This document shows positions 35,092 through 45,956 of a stretch of 64,000 nucleotides of DNA, piece after piece; the stretch's first letter is position 1; every line of letters begins with the position of its first letter. This DNA comes from Tannerella serpentiformis. Its GTDB lineage: Bacteria; Bacteroidota; Bacteroidia; Bacteroidales; Tannerellaceae. The notes below the pieces were generated by a model. The model did not search any database, had not been told where the DNA came from, and was given only the letters and a program-made list of their open reading frames with translations. The translations under genes were made by a program, and so were the position numbers. The stretch spans positions 1,426,001-1,490,000 of the forward strand of contig NZ_CP028365.1 of the NCBI RefSeq assembly GCF_003033925.1, in the 5' to 3' direction.

Positions 35092-37581
35092 TTAGATGTA
35101 TCGCCCGGTGATGCTCTCCGGATTACTGGCCACGTCATGGGGGCGGCCTGTAGCCACCATGCGTCCGCCGGCATATCCGCCGCCCGGGCCCATATCCATA
35201 ACGTAGTCCGCTCGACGAATGACATCCAAGTCGTGTTCGATAACAATGACCGTTGCTCCTTGGTCAGTCAGGTGCTCAAAGACTTTCATGAGCGTTTGCA
35301 CATCAAGCGGATGTAGGCCGATCGTAGGCTCGTCGAAGACAAACACTGCATCGCCCTGCCCTCGGCCCATCTCACTGGCCAACTTCAGGCGTTGCGCTTC
35401 GCCACCGGACAGTCCCGGTGTGGCTTCGCCCAGTGTGAGGTAGCCCAGACCGAGGTCGTGAAGCACTTGCAGCCGGCTGTTGATCACGGGCAAATCGTCG
35501 CAGTCGGTCAGGGCTTCATCTACGCTCATGGCCATCAGTTCGGGGAGGGAGCGACCGGCTCCTGCATGCTTCCTTGTGCGATGGACGGAGTAGGCCGCCC
35601 GGGCGTAGCGCGATCCGCGACAGTCGGGGCAAGGGATGTCGACGTCGGGCAGGAATTGCACATCGAGACTGATGCTGCCTGTGCCGTCGCATGTGGGGCA
35701 ACGCAGCCGGCCTGTATTGTAGGAGAAGTCCCCGGCCTTGTATCCACCGGTTTTAGCCTCTTCGCTGCGGGCGTAGACTTTGCGCAGATCGTCGTGCACA
35801 TTGCAATAGGTGGCTACTGTGGAGCGGACATTTGCGCCGATGGGTGCGGCGTCGATCAGTTGCACTCGGCGTATCCCTTCTGCCTCAACGGCTGCTACCT
35901 GCGTGGGCAGCTCTTTCCCCTCGATGGACGCCTTGAGTCCGGGGATAAGGCACTCTAAGACCAGGGTCGTCTTGCCTGATCCGGATACACCTGTCACTAC
36001 GGTGAGCCGGCCTTTGGGGATGCGCACATCTAAAGGTTGCACGGTGTGGATGGCGCGGGTGACAAGGCGAATGGTGCCGAGGTCGAAGAGGGGTGGGGCT
36101 GGCGTGGGGTGGTGCGTTGGTTTGGGGGTTAGGAAGGGCCCGATGCGTGACGATGGGTTGGCGCAGAGCATCACCGCCGTGCCCTCTGCGATGATTTGCC
36201 CCCCGCCTGCGCCCGCCGCAGGCCCCAGCTCGATGAGGTGGTCGGCATGACGCAGCACTTGGGTGTCATGGTCTACGAGCACTACTGAATTGCCATCCGC
36301 CACGAGGTCGTTCATTACACCGATCAGGCCCTCGAGGTTGGACGGGTGTAGGCCGATGGAAGGTTCGTCGAGTACGTAGAGCACCCCGGTGGTTCGATTG
36401 CGTACGGCGCGCGCCAGTTGCACGCGTTGCCGTTCCCCTGTGGAGAGGGTCGCGCCGGCTCGATCGAGGGTGAGGTAAGAGAGGCCCAGCTCCATCAGTC
36501 GGCGAGCCGTGTCATAAAAGGCCTCACAAATGCGTTCAGCCATTGGTTGCATTTCTTCGGGCAAGGATGCGGGTACGCCTGCGACCCACTCTACTAACTC
36601 TCCGAGTGTCATCCGGCAGGCGTCGGCCAGTGAGATGCCTCGCAGGAGGGGTGCCCGGGCGGCGTCGCTGAGCCTTGTGCCGCCGCAGGCTGCACAGACG
36701 TCTTGCCGCAGGAACTTCTCCACGCGCTTCATGCCCTTTTCGTCCGTCACTTTGGCCAAGGCGTTCTCCACCGTATAGACGGCGTTGTAGTAGGTAAAAT
36801 CCATTTCGCCGGCGACGTTGGAGGTCTTGGACTTATACAGGATGTGCTTTTTCACGGCCGGCCCATGGTAGACGATCTCGCGTTCTTTGTCTGTCAGCTC
36901 TTTGAAGGGCACGTCGGTGCGCACGCCCATTGCGCGGCAGACGTCGGTCATAAGCGAGAACATGAGTGTCTGCCACGGTGCCACGGCACCCTCGTCAATG
37001 GTGAGCGATTCGTCGGGCACGAGCGTAGATTCATCCACATGGCTTACGAGGCCCGTGCCGTCGCATGTGGGGCAGGCGCCCTGGCTGTTGAAGGCCAGTT
37101 CTTCGGCGCCGGGGGCATAGAAGTGGGCGCCGCATTCGGGGCAGATCAGCTCGCGTTCGGCGGCTACGTTGATCGAGGGCGGGAGGTAATGCCCGTTGGG
37201 GCAACGGTGGCTGGAGAGTCTCGAATACATTAGCCGCAAGCTGTTGAGCAGCTCTGTGGATGTGCCGAAGGTGGAGCGTATGCCGGGCACGGCGGGGCGT
37301 TGGTGGAGGGCCAGCGCGGCGGGGACGTATCGCACGTCGTCGACTTGTGCGCGTGCGGCCTGGGTCATCCGTCTGCGGGTGTAGGTGGAGAGTGATTCTA
37401 AGTAGCGACGCGATCCTTCGGCATAAAGTACGCCCAATGCGAGTGATGATTTGCCTGAACCTGATACGCCGGCGATGCCTACGATCTTGTTGAGTGGTAT
37501 GTCCACGTCGATGTGCTTGAGGTTATGTGCGTGTGCACCTCGGATCTCGATTTGCTGGGGGGATGTCCTATGCTTATTCAT
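35092..37581 (-). CDS. UvrA paralog (UvrA2-like excinuclease ATPase)
   Basis: An 829-residue UvrA-family protein with two ABC ATPase modules. Walker A motifs are GVSGSGKSS (about 39-47) and GVSGSGKTT. Signatures are LSTGERQRVQLARA (altered from LSGGE) and LSGGEAQRLKLASE. Zinc-finger cysteines are visible as CPECGAHF..CPTCDGTG, CAACGGTR and CPTCDGTG..CPDCRGSR. The protein is about 110 residues shorter than housekeeping UvrA, consistent with loss of part of the UvrB-interaction region, as in UvrA2-type proteins linked to drug or lesion tolerance. No uvrB is nearby. Its role, repair or self-protection, is inferred only. Confidence 0.87.
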   Translation of the reverse strand: MNKHRTSPQQIEIRGAHAHNLKHIDVDIPLNKIVGIAGVSGSGKSSLALGVLYAEGSRRYLESLSTYTRRRMTQAARAQVDDVRYVPAALALHQRPAVPGIRSTFGTSTELLNSLRLMYSRLSSHRCPNGHYLPPSINVAAERELICPECGAHFYAPGAEELAFNSQGACPTCDGTGLVSHVDESTLVPDESLTIDEGAVAPWQTLMFSLMTDVCRAMGVRTDVPFKELTDKEREIVYHGPAVKKHILYKSKTSNVAGEMDFTYYNAVYTVENALAKVTDEKGMKRVEKFLRQDVCAACGGTRLSDAARAPLLRGISLADACRMTLGELVEWVAGVPASLPEEMQPMAERICEAFYDTARRLMELGLSYLTLDRAGATLSTGERQRVQLARAVRNRTTGVLYVLDEPSIGLHPSNLEGLIGVMNDLVADGNSVVLVDHDTQVLRHADHLIELGPAAGAGGGQIIAEGTAVMLCANPSSRIGPFLTPKPTHHPTPAPPLFDLGTIRLVTRAIHTVQPLDVRIPKGRLTVVTGVSGSGKTTLVLECLIPGLKASIEGKELPTQVAAVEAEGIRRVQLIDAAPIGANVRSTVATYCNVHDDLRKVYARSEEAKTGGYKAGDFSYNTGRLRCPTCDGTGSISLDVQFLPDVDIPCPDCRGSRYARAAYSVHRTRKHAGAGRSLPELMAMSVDEALTDCDDLPVINSRLQVLHDLGLGYLTLGEATPGLSGGEAQRLKLASEMGRGQGDAVFVFDEPTIGLHPLDVQTLMKVFEHLTDQGATVIVIEHDLDVIRRADYVMDMGPGGGYAGGRMVATGRPHDVASNPESITGRYI

Positions 37582-37902
37582 ATGATGGGGTGTTGTGTAA
37601 AAGTGAGGGGGACGGCGTTCGTCCGTGCGATGTGTTATTGTCTAATAGAAATGAATGGCGGGTAGAGGAAGGTGGTTTTACCCCATGCCAGGCGTTCGAT
37701 CCGTCAGAATCCGTAGGGATTGAGGCCAAACAGACCTCTGTTTTGGGCCGCGCACACTGCGCGAAGCCAATCGAGTACTTGTTCGGGTCTGCGCAGGCCT
37801 CTGCCGAGGCCGGAAAGTTTGCTCGGGTTCAAAATGTATTTCGAGCGCATTTCCGATAACGCTGAAGCGGCTTGTCCGTGCCTTTCTGTGCGACGATGCA
37901 TG
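37582..37902. other. Intergenic region with one REP-like element
   Basis: GGCCTCTGCCGAGGCC with a following GGAAAGTTTG (about 37797-37820) matches the REP-like element at 48021. A 65-codon minus-strand frame (37704-37901) crosses the same repeat and is probably not a gene. Confidence 0.5.
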
Positions 37903-38844
37903 TCAGTACGCCTCGCGATACTTGTTGCCGTCGGCGTCTTCCAAGATGTTCAGGTAGCTGCGGTAACGCGACGATGCGATGTTTCCACACTCCATCTCGC
38001 GACGTACGGCGCACCCGGGTTCATTCGTGTGGGTGCAGTTGTTGAAGCGGCAGTCGGCCGATGCGCGGAAGATTTCGGGGAAGTAGTGGGCTACCTCCGG
38101 GCCTTGCATTTCGATCGTCCCGAAGCCCTTGATGCCCGGTGTGTCGATCAGGTAACCCGAACCGTCGGCGAGGGGGAGCATTTCGGAGAAGGTCGTTGTG
38201 TGGACGCCCGTGCGGTGGTACTCCGAGATCTCTTGCGTGCGCAGATCGGCGTGTGGCAGGAGGCGGTTGATGAGCGTCGACTTGCCTGTGCCCGAATGGC
38301 CGGAGAGGAGCGTGATTCGCCCCTGCAGACGCTCGGCCAAGGCCTCGACACCCTCGCCCGTGAGCGCGCTGATGGGGAGGCAGTCATAGCCGATGGCGGT
38401 GTATAGGGCGACGTATTCGTCGAGCGTACGGCGGGCATCGGCGTCGTAGCGGTCGATCTTGTTGAACACTAACAGGGCGGGAATAGAGTAGGCCTCAGCG
38501 GTGGCCAGGAAACGGTCGATGAAGGTGAGGGTGGTGGCCGGGAAATCGATGGTGGCGACTAGTAGGGCGAGGTCGATGTTGGCGGCCAGGATGTGTGACT
38601 CTTTGGAGAGGTTCGAGGCGCGGCGGATCATGTAGTTGCGGCGCGGTGCGATGGCGGTGATGTAGGCCGTGTCCGCTTCGTTGGCGGGCACTTCGACCGT
38701 GACGCGGTCGCCGATGGCCACGGGGTTGGTGGTGCGGATGCCTTTGATGCGAAAGGCTCCCTTGATCTTACAATCGAAACACCGGCCGCCGTCGATACAA
38801 ACTGTATAACGACTGCCGGTGTTTTTAATGACTAATCCGTGCAT
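37903..38844 (-). CDS. rsgA: Ribosome small-subunit-dependent GTPase A
   Basis: A 313-residue circularly permuted GTPase that assists 30S maturation. An N-terminal OB-fold domain (1-65) is followed by the permuted G motifs: NKID, then [10 protein letters not shown] (G1) and DTPGIKGF. The C-terminal zinc domain is C..H..C-type ([15 protein letters not shown]). It is 18 bp downstream of frr, in a likely translation-related operon with pyrH and frr. Confidence 0.95.
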   Translation of the reverse strand: MHGLVIKNTGSRYTVCIDGGRCFDCKIKGAFRIKGIRTTNPVAIGDRVTVEVPANEADTAYITAIAPRRNYMIRRASNLSKESHILAANIDLALLVATIDFPATTLTFIDRFLATAEAYSIPALLVFNKIDRYDADARRTLDEYVALYTAIGYDCLPISALTGEGVEALAERLQGRITLLSGHSGTGKSTLINRLLPHADLRTQEISEYHRTGVHTTTFSEMLPLADGSGYLIDTPGIKGFGTIEMQGPEVAHYFPEIFRASADCRFNNCTHTNEPGCAVRREMECGNIASSRYRSYLNILEDADGNKYREAY

Positions 38845-38861
38845 GGGGATAGGGAGGGGGT

Positions 38862-39428
38862 TCAGACCGTCATGATCTCCTTTTCCTTGGCGGCGTAGAG
38901 GTCGTCTACCTTCTTGACATACTTGTCGTGGATCTTCTGCGCTTCGGCCTCGGCGTCTTTACCGAGATCCTCGGGCGTACCGTCCTTGACGGCTTTCTTG
39001 ATCACGTCGATCGTGTCGCGGCGGGCGTTGCGGATGCTGACCTTGGCGGCTTCGGCCTGTTGCTTGGCGTTCTTGGCCAGGCTACGGCGACGATCCTCGG
39101 TGAGCGGGGGGATGCCCAGGCGGATGGTCTCGCCATTGTTCTCGGGCGTGATGCCGACCTCGGAGGCGAGGATGGCCTTTTCGATCTCCTTCAGCAGGGA
39201 TTTCTCCCACGGGGTGATGAGGATCGTCTTGGCGTCAGGGGTGGTGACGGAGGCTACGTTCGAGAGCGGCGCGAGGTCGCCGTAGTAAGTCACGCGGACG
39301 TTGTCGAGGATGCGTGCACTGGCTTTGCCGGCGCGGATGCGTGCCAGCTCGTCGTCTAAATGCTGGACGGCGGCGTTCATCTTCGCTTCGGCGTCCTTGA
39401 TGATTTGTTTGGTGTCTGTTGCTGCCAT
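38862..39428 (-). CDS. frr: Ribosome recycling factor
   Basis: A 188-residue protein that splits post-termination ribosomes with EF-G. It shows the conserved [19 protein letters not shown] segment (19 residues), the [14 protein letters not shown] motif and the [13 protein letters not shown] helix. The start at 39428 (MAATDTKQ) matches family length; the open frame upstream belongs to pyrH antisense phase. The pyrH-frr order is common in bacteria. Confidence 0.96.
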   Translation of the reverse strand: MAATDTKQIIKDAEAKMNAAVQHLDDELARIRAGKASARILDNVRVTYYGDLAPLSNVASVTTPDAKTILITPWEKSLLKEIEKAILASEVGITPENNGETIRLGIPPLTEDRRRSLAKNAKQQAEAAKVSIRNARRDTIDVIKKAVKDGTPEDLGKDAEAEAQKIHDKYVKKVDDLYAAKEKEIMTV

Positions 39429-39451
39429 ATGATGAGGGGTTCTAAAGTTGT

Positions 39452-40159
39452 TCAGAGGGTGACGCGTGTGCCGATGTTCTCGCCGGAGAGCACGCGCTTG
39501 AGATTGCCGGGGGTATCCATGTCGAAGACGACGAGGGGGAGGTTGTTCTCCTTGCACATCGTCGTTGCGGTGAGGTCCATCACGCGGAGGTTGCGGGAGT
39601 AGATCTCGTCGAAGGTGATCTCGTCGAACTTCACGGCCGTGGGGTCTTTCTCCGGGTCGGCGGTGTATATGCCGTCCACGCGGGTGCCTTTGAGCAAGAC
39701 GTCGGCACCGATCTCAATGCCGCGCAGCGCGGCGGCGGTGTCGGTGGTGAAGAAGGGATTGCCCGTGCCGCCGGCCATGAGTACGACGTGGCCGTCGCGA
39801 AGCAGTTCGGCGGCGCGTGATGGGCTGTAATACGTCCCCACCGGCTCCATACGCACAGCCGTCAGTACGTCGGCCTCTACGCCGAAAGCCTCGAGGGCTG
39901 AGCTGAGCGCAAGACTGTTGATGACGGTGGCCAGCATACCCATCTGGTCGCCCTTGACGCGGTCGAAGCCTTTGGCGGCGCCGGCGAGCCCGCGGAAGAT
40001 GTTGCCTCCGCCAATGACGATGCCGATTTGTATGCCTTGATCGGAGATCTCTTTAATCTGTTTGGCGTATTCGCCGAGGCGCACCTCGTCGATGCCGTAG
40101 GCGCGGCCGCCCATGAGTGACTCGCCGCTTAGCTTGAGTAGGATTCGTTTGTAGATCAT
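39452..40159 (-). CDS. pyrH: Uridylate kinase
   Basis: A 235-residue amino-acid-kinase-fold UMP kinase that makes [23 protein letters not shown], the [14 protein letters not shown] segment and the C-terminal GTRV are diagnostic. It heads the pyrH-frr-rsgA cluster. A TACGTTTG -7-like box lies 26 bp upstream at 40185-40192. Confidence 0.97.
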   Translation of the reverse strand: MIYKRILLKLSGESLMGGRAYGIDEVRLGEYAKQIKEISDQGIQIGIVIGGGNIFRGLAGAAKGFDRVKGDQMGMLATVINSLALSSALEAFGVEADVLTAVRMEPVGTYYSPSRAAELLRDGHVVLMAGGTGNPFFTTDTAAALRGIEIGADVLLKGTRVDGIYTADPEKDPTAVKFDEITFDEIYSRNLRVMDLTATTMCKENNLPLVVFDMDTPGNLKRVLSGENIGTRVTL

Positions 40160-40184
40160 ATGTATGGGGGATTTTTTCGGCGGA

Positions 40185-40192
40185 CAAACGTA
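40185..40192 (-). promoter_or_regulatory. -7 box upstream of pyrH
   Basis: TACGTTTG on the complement fits TAnnTTTG. No good -33 partner was identified. Confidence 0.45.
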
Positions 40193-40320
40193 CGCGTAAA
40201 AGAGAAAAAGGGGAAAGGCCCCTACCGGGGCGGGGAGGTTTGCCCGTCTTCAAGCATGTACAGCAGGGATAGGCCCGATGAGCAATCCGCAATCTGTTAA
40301 ATCTTTTAAGAGATGCCCCA

Positions 40321-40550
40321 TTGACAACAGTCAGAGGCATGCAAACTCGGGTTTTCTGGTCATTGACAACAGTCAGAGGGTAGAAAACTTGCGGATTCTG
40401 ATCGTTGACAATCGTCGAAGGACAGAAAACCCGGGTTTTTCGGCCATTGTCAATGGACAACGGGTAGAAAACTCGGGTTTTCTAGTCATTGACAACAGTC
40501 AGAGGGCAGAAAACTCACCGGAGCATGCCTCTGACAGTTGTCAACGGGTA
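40321..40550. repeat. 42-bp tandem array between pyrH and yitT
   Basis: TTGACAACAG-like landmarks lie at 40321, 40363, 40405, 40447 and 40489, all 42 bp apart, with one inverted end unit near 40538. Units carry an AGAAAAC-TCG-GGTTTTCT dyad. No gene is seen between 40193 and 40566. Confidence 0.88.
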
Positions 40551-40566
40551 CGGGGGGGCGTTTGGC

Positions 40567-41442
40567 CTACACCTTGATCGCGTCGAAGCCTTCGCCGTAG
40601 ACGCCGCGGACGGTGCTCTGCGAGATGAAGGCCTGGCTGTCGATCATCTTAATGAGGCGGAAGATGTTTGTCCGCTCGCGGTTGCGGGCCACGAGCACGA
40701 TCACCTTGATCGGCTTGTGTGAATAGCCGCCCTCGCCCTCGAGGATGGTGCAGCCGCGTTGCAGACGGTGGATGATGGCATCAGCGATCTCGTCGTATTT
40801 GCGCGAGAAGATCATGAACTGCACCGACTGTGTGTTGGCGTTCATCACGCGGTCGAGCATGTAGGAGTTGACGCCCATCTCGATGAGTCCGAGCACGATC
40901 TTATCCACGTTGGCAAAGAGGAAGTAGGAGCTGCTGACGATCAGGAAGTCGAGCAACACCATGCCCATGCCGATGGAGATGTCCTTGTACTTGTTGATGA
41001 TGGCCACGATGATGTCCGTTCCGCCCGTGCTGCCGCCGGCGTAGAAGACGAGCCCCAGGCCCGAACCGCAGATCATGGCGCCGATGATGACGGACATGAA
41101 GACTTCTTGCAGCTGCATGAGCGGTTGGCCGGCGAACACAAGCTCGAAGAACCAGAACCAGAACGAGAGCGAGACGACGCCAAGGATGGTCTTGACAAGG
41201 AATTTGAGCCCGAGGATCTTGAAGGCGATGCCAAGCAGGACGACGTTGATCGCGAAATAGGAGACGGAGACGGGCAGCTTGGTGGCGAAGAAGATCAATC
41301 CGCAGATACCGCTCAGGCCGCCGGTGACGATCTCGTTGGAGAGGATGAAGGCGTTATAACCAAAGCCGTAGAGGGCGGTGCCGAGGATGATGAGGAGGTA
41401 ATCCTTCACCGGGTAGTAGACTTTGAGTAGAGAATCTTTCAT
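40567..41442 (-). CDS. YitT family membrane protein
   Basis: A 291-residue protein with five to six membrane segments in the first 200 residues (DUF161/YitT_membrane) and a cytoplasmic DUF2179 domain at the C-terminus (about 225-285). The PF-like segment [16 protein letters not shown] is typical. Transport function is suspected for the family but not proven. Its start overlaps the leuS stop by 4 bp, so the two are translationally coupled. Confidence 0.88.
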   Translation of the reverse strand: MKDSLLKVYYPVKDYLLIILGTALYGFGYNAFILSNEIVTGGLSGICGLIFFATKLPVSVSYFAINVVLLGIAFKILGLKFLVKTILGVVSLSFWFWFFELVFAGQPLMQLQEVFMSVIIGAMICGSGLGLVFYAGGSTGGTDIIVAIINKYKDISIGMGMVLLDFLIVSSSYFLFANVDKIVLGLIEMGVNSYMLDRVMNANTQSVQFMIFSRKYDEIADAIIHRLQRGCTILEGEGGYSHKPIKVIVLVARNRERTNIFRLIKMIDSQAFISQSTVRGVYGEGFDAIKV

Positions 41443-44279
41443 AGAACGATGTTGATGATTTTGTTGGGTACGATGATGATTTTCTTAGGGGTCTTGTCAC
41501 CGATCCACTTCGCGGCGGCGTCGTGGCCGAGGGCGGCGCGCTCGATGGACGCACGGTCGAGGTCGGCGGGCAGCTCCAGGTTGAAACGCGTCTTGCCATT
41601 GAAGGAGACGGCGTAGCGCACGGTGGTTTCGATGAGGTATTGTTCGTTGTAGTCGGGCCATGCGGCGTCGCAGATGGTCGTGGTGTGGCCCAGCGCGTGC
41701 CACAGCTCCTCGGCGATATGCGGGGCGAAGGGCGCGAGCACAATCAGCAGCGGCTCCAGCACAGCGCGCTTGCGGCAGCGCAGTGTGGTGAGCTCGTTGA
41801 GGCAGATCATGAAGGCGCTCACGGAGGTGTTGTACGAGAAGTGTTCGATGTCGTGCGTCACCTTCTTGATCAGCTTGTGGAGCGCCTTCAGCTCGTCGGC
41901 CGTAGGCTCGTCGTCGACGACGCCCCACGCGCCGTCCGGGCCGGAGTAATAGGTGGCCCAGAGCTTCTTCAGGAAGCGGAAGACACCGTCGATGCCGTTC
42001 GTATCCCACGGCTTGGATTGCTCCAGGGGGCCGAGGAACATCTCATAGAGGCGGAGCGTGTCGGCGCCGTACTTCTCGACGATTGTGTCCGGATTGACGA
42101 CGTTGTACATCGACTTCGACATCTTCTCCACCGCCCATCCGCAGATGTATCGCCCATCCTCGAGCACGAACTCAGCGTCGCGATACTCCGGGTTCCAAGC
42201 GCGGAAGGCGTCCAGATCGAGCACATCGTTGCTGACGATGTTCACATCCACGTGGATCGGCGTCACGTCATAGTCGCCCTTCAGGCCGTACGACACGAAG
42301 CGGTTCGTGCCCACGATGCGATAGACGAAGTTCGATCGGCCTTGGATCATGCCTTGGTTGATCAGTTTGCGGAAGGGCTCTTCCTCGCACGAGGTGCCGA
42401 CGTCGAAGAGGAACTTGTTCCAGAAGCGGCTATAGATCAGGTGACCCGTGGCGTGCTCCGTGCCGCCGATGTAGAGGTCCACGTTGCGCCAATAGGCGTC
42501 GGCTTCGGGCGATACGAGTGCGCGGTCGTTGTGCGGATCCATGTAGCGCAGGTAGTAGGCTGACGAGCCGGCGAATCCGGGCATGGTGCAAAGCTCAAGC
42601 GGGAAGATGGTCTGGTTATCGATGCGACTGTTGTCCGTCACTTCACGCTTCGCGCTGTCCCACGCCCAATGCGTAGCGCGACCCAGCGGCGGCTCACCCG
42701 TTTCGGTCGGCAAGAACTTGTCCACCTCCGGCAGTCGCAGCGGCAGGCACTCTTCGGGCAACGGACGCGGCATACCGTCGGCGTCGTAATAGATCGGGAA
42801 CGGTTCGCCCCAGTAGCGCTGGCGGCTGAAGATGGCGTCGCGCAGGCGGTAGTTCACCTTGATCCGACCCAGCCCTTCGGCTGTGATGTAGCGCTTCGTT
42901 GCGGCGATGGCTTCGGGCACATCCATGCCGTTCAGCACGAGTCCGCCCGCGCGTTCCCGGCCAACCATCGGCGAGTTGATCATGCGGCCCTCTTTGGCGT
43001 CGAAGCTCTCCTCGGAGACGTCGCAACCCTCGATCAGCGGAACGATGGGGAGGTTGAAATGGCGGGCGAAGGCATAGTCGCGACTGTCGTGCGCGGGGAC
43101 GGCCATGATGGCGCCCGTGCCGTAGCCAGCCAACACGTAGTCGCTGATCCAGATCGGGATCTGTTCGCCCGTCAGCGGGTTGATGGCGTACGAGCCACTG
43201 AAGACGCCCGTCACCTTATGGTCGGCAATGCGTTCGCGCTCCGTGCGCCGCTTGACCGCTTCGAGATACGCCTCCACGTCGGCCCGTTGCGCGTCGGTTG
43301 TGAGTCGCCCGACGTACTCGCTCTCAGGCGCCAGCACCATAAAGGTGACGCCGAAGACGGTGTCTGCCCGCGTGGTGAAGATCTTCAGCGACTCCGACCC
43401 GTCGGCCAGCGGGAAGAGCATCTCGGCGCCCTCGCTACGGCCGATCCAGTTGCGTTGCGTCTCTTTGAGCGAATCGCTCCAGTCGACCGTGTCGAGCCCG
43501 TCTAAGAGGCGTTGCGCATAGGCCGACACGCGCAGACACCACTGCCGCATCACCTTCTGCTCCACCGGATAGCCTCCGCGGATCGATAGGCCTTCGCTCA
43601 CCTCATCGTTAGCCAGCACGGTGCCAAGCTGCGGACACCAGTTCACCATCGTGTCGCCGAGGTAAGCCAGGCGATAATTCATCAGCGTCTGCTGACGTTC
43701 GCGTTCGCTCATCGCCTGCCATTCAGCCGCGGTGAACGACAGCTCTTCGGTGCATGCTGCGTTGACGCCCTCCGTGCCGTTAGCCTCGAAGGCTGCGATC
43801 AACTTCTCGATCGGCTGCGCATGCTGCCCGATGTGGCAATAGTAGCTGCCGAACATGCGCAGGAAGGCCCACTGCGTCCAGTGGTAATACGTTGGCTCGC
43901 AGGTGCGCACCTCGCGGCTCCAGTCGAACGAGAAGCCAATCTTATCTAACTGTTCGCGATAGCGATTGATGTTGTTCACCGTCGTCACCTCCGGGTGCTG
44001 ACCCGTTTGGATGGCGTACTGCTCGGCCGGCAGACCGTAGGCGTCGTAACCCATCGGGTGGAGCACATTGAAGCCACAGAGGCGTTTGTAGCGGGCGTAG
44101 ATGTCGGAGGCGATGTAGCCCAGCGGATGGCCAACGTGTAGCCCTGCACCGGAAGGGTAGGGGAACATGTCGAGCACGTAGTATTTCGGGCGTGCATTAT
44201 CCTCATGCACCTCGTAGGTCTTGTCGGCGATCCAGCGTTCACGCCATTTCTTTTCGATTTCTCTGAAGGTATAGTCCAT
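41439..44279 (-). CDS. leuS: Leucyl-tRNA synthetase
   Basis: A 946-residue class I aminoacyl-tRNA synthetase. The HIGH-equivalent is [12 protein letters not shown] (about 48-59), the editing domain includes the [18 protein letters not shown] segment (18 residues), and the KMSKS loop is intact ([10 protein letters not shown]). It charges tRNA-Leu. The gene is followed by yitT with a 4-bp overlap. A short 33-34-bp repeat lies just upstream. Confidence 0.97.
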   Translation of the reverse strand: MDYTFREIEKKWRERWIADKTYEVHEDNARPKYYVLDMFPYPSGAGLHVGHPLGYIASDIYARYKRLCGFNVLHPMGYDAYGLPAEQYAIQTGQHPEVTTVNNINRYREQLDKIGFSFDWSREVRTCEPTYYHWTQWAFLRMFGSYYCHIGQHAQPIEKLIAAFEANGTEGVNAACTEELSFTAAEWQAMSERERQQTLMNYRLAYLGDTMVNWCPQLGTVLANDEVSEGLSIRGGYPVEQKVMRQWCLRVSAYAQRLLDGLDTVDWSDSLKETQRNWIGRSEGAEMLFPLADGSESLKIFTTRADTVFGVTFMVLAPESEYVGRLTTDAQRADVEAYLEAVKRRTERERIADHKVTGVFSGSYAINPLTGEQIPIWISDYVLAGYGTGAIMAVPAHDSRDYAFARHFNLPIVPLIEGCDVSEESFDAKEGRMINSPMVGRERAGGLVLNGMDVPEAIAATKRYITAEGLGRIKVNYRLRDAIFSRQRYWGEPFPIYYDADGMPRPLPEECLPLRLPEVDKFLPTETGEPPLGRATHWAWDSAKREVTDNSRIDNQTIFPLELCTMPGFAGSSAYYLRYMDPHNDRALVSPEADAYWRNVDLYIGGTEHATGHLIYSRFWNKFLFDVGTSCEEEPFRKLINQGMIQGRSNFVYRIVGTNRFVSYGLKGDYDVTPIHVDVNIVSNDVLDLDAFRAWNPEYRDAEFVLEDGRYICGWAVEKMSKSMYNVVNPDTIVEKYGADTLRLYEMFLGPLEQSKPWDTNGIDGVFRFLKKLWATYYSGPDGAWGVVDDEPTADELKALHKLIKKVTHDIEHFSYNTSVSAFMICLNELTTLRCRKRAVLEPLLIVLAPFAPHIAEELWHALGHTTTICDAAWPDYNEQYLIETTVRYAVSFNGKTRFNLELPADLDRASIERAALGHDAAAKWIGDKTPKKIIIVPNKIINIVL

Positions 44280-44290
44280 TGTGTGATAAG

Positions 44291-44405
44291 AGTAGTCAGG
44301 GGTAGTTATGCGCCTAACGGCGCGGTAGTCAGAAGTAGTTATGCGCCTAACGGCGCAGTAGTCAGGGGGTAGTTATGCGCCTAATGGCGCGGTAGTCAGG
44401 GGTAG
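44291..44405. repeat. 33-34-bp repeat with GCGCC..GGCGC dyad upstream of leuS
   Basis: GTAGTTATGCGCC occurs at 44302, 44335 and 44369. Each unit has GCGCC-TAAC-GGCGC (or TAAT loop). GTAG words fall in pairs 10-11 bp apart (44292/44302, 44325/44335, 44358/44369, 44392/44402), resembling the phased array at 50220. Confidence 0.8.
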
Positions 44406-44448
44406 TTAGAAGAATACGTACCCGGTTAGTTTGGCCAGGCCGTATCTA

Positions 44449-45795
44449 TCAGGCGTTCAGCGATGCGTTCAGCACCTCGTCTGGAAGCACATAATTCGTC
44501 AAGTCGCCGGCCAGGTATTGATCGTAAGCCGTCATGTCGATCAGCCCGTGGCCCGAGAGGTTGAAGAGGATCGTGCGTGCCTTGCCTTCCTCCTTCGCCT
44601 CCTTCGCCTCACGGATGGTGGCGGCGATGGCGTGGGCCGACTCAGGCGCGGGGATGATGCCCTCCGTTGCGGCGAAGAGTCGGGCGGCGTCGAACGTCTC
44701 AAGCTGCGGAATGTCTACGGCGTCCATCAGCCCATCCTTCTTCAGCTGGCTGACGATGGCGCCCGCGCCGTGGTAACGCAGTCCGCCGGCGTGGATATGT
44801 GCCGGAGCGAATGTGTGGCCGAGCGTGTACATGGGGATGAGCGGCGTGTGACCCGCCTCATCGCCGAAGTCGTATTGGAAGCGACCGCGCGTCAGCTTTG
44901 GGCAAGAGGCCGGTTCGGCGGCTACGACACGCAGCGTGCGACCCTCGGTCAACTTATGCCGTAGGAAGGGGAACGACAGTCCGGAGAAGTTCGATCCGCC
45001 GCCGAAGCAGGCAATCACTACGTCCGGATATTCGCCCGCCATCTCCATCTGCTTCTCCGCCTCCAGCCCGATTACTGTCTGGTGGAGCGCCACATGGTTG
45101 AGCACACTGCCCAGCACATACTTGCAATTTGGCGTCTGCATGGCCAGCTCTACGGCCTCCGAGATAGCCGTCCCGAGGCTGCCCTGATACGTCGGGTGAT
45201 CCGTCAAGATCTTCCTCCCCGCCTTCGTGCTCATGCTCGGCGAGGCGATGACTTGCGCGCCGAATGTTTGCATGATGGAGCGTCGGTAAGGCTTCTGGTT
45301 GTAGCTCACCTTGACCATGTAGACGGCCAGCTCCAGCCCGAAGGCCTGCGCAGCGTACGACATGGCGGCGCCCCATTGACCTGCGCCCGTCTCGGTGGTG
45401 ATGTTCGTCACGCCCTCCTTCCGACAGAAGTAGGCCTGCGGGATGGCTGAGTTCAGCTTGTGCGACCCGACGGGGCTGACGCTCTCGTTCTTGAAGTAGA
45501 TATGTGCCGGCGTGTCCAGCGCGCGCTCCAGCCCGTAGGCCCGGACGAGCGGTGTGGGGCGCCAGTTCTTGTAGAGGTCGCGCACCTCTTCGGGGATCTC
45601 GATCCATGTATCTGTCGTGTTCAGCTCTTGCTCCGCCAGGCTGCGGGCGAAGAGCGGGTAGAGGTCTTCGGCCTTCAGTGGCTCCTTTGTGCCCGGGTTC
45701 AACATCGGTTGCGGTTTGGTGGCCATGTCAGCCACGATGTTGTACCATGCTGTGGGAATATCCTGCTCCTGCAGTAAGAATTTCTTCGTCTTCAT
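44449..45795 (-). CDS. trpB: TrpB-like PLP-dependent enzyme (TrpB2)
   Basis: A 448-residue tryptophan synthase beta-like enzyme of the TrpB2 class, longer than TrpB1 by an N-terminal extension. The PLP lysine is Lys113 in GSHKLNSAIPQ, and the phosphate loop is CFGGGSNFSG. TrpB2 proteins make tryptophan from indole or serine and often occur without trpA. No other trp gene is in the window, so indole salvage or a stand-alone role is plausible. Confidence 0.93.
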   Translation of the reverse strand: MKTKKFLLQEQDIPTAWYNIVADMATKPQPMLNPGTKEPLKAEDLYPLFARSLAEQELNTTDTWIEIPEEVRDLYKNWRPTPLVRAYGLERALDTPAHIYFKNESVSPVGSHKLNSAIPQAYFCRKEGVTNITTETGAGQWGAAMSYAAQAFGLELAVYMVKVSYNQKPYRRSIMQTFGAQVIASPSMSTKAGRKILTDHPTYQGSLGTAISEAVELAMQTPNCKYVLGSVLNHVALHQTVIGLEAEKQMEMAGEYPDVVIACFGGGSNFSGLSFPFLRHKLTEGRTLRVVAAEPASCPKLTRGRFQYDFGDEAGHTPLIPMYTLGHTFAPAHIHAGGLRYHGAGAIVSQLKKDGLMDAVDIPQLETFDAARLFAATEGIIPAPESAHAIAATIREAKEAKEEGKARTILFNLSGHGLIDMTAYDQYLAGDLTNYVLPDEVLNASLNA

Positions 45796-45956
45796 TTCTG
45801 CTTGCTGTTTATGTGTCGTTTATATACCGTTAAAATCGACTGCAAAGGAAGGGGGCAGCGGGGGAAACGAAAAACGGAAGGCGAAAAACGGCTGAGTCGG
45901 ATAGAGCGGGGGGACGATGCTCCATCCCATGCCCGTCCGTATTGAGTTGTTCGTCT

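Noticed and set aside
37704-37901. 65-codon frame starting just after the rsgA stop
   Set aside because: It reads through a REP-like GGCCTCTGCCGAGGCC element and has no recognisable family; its adjacency to rsgA is probably chance.
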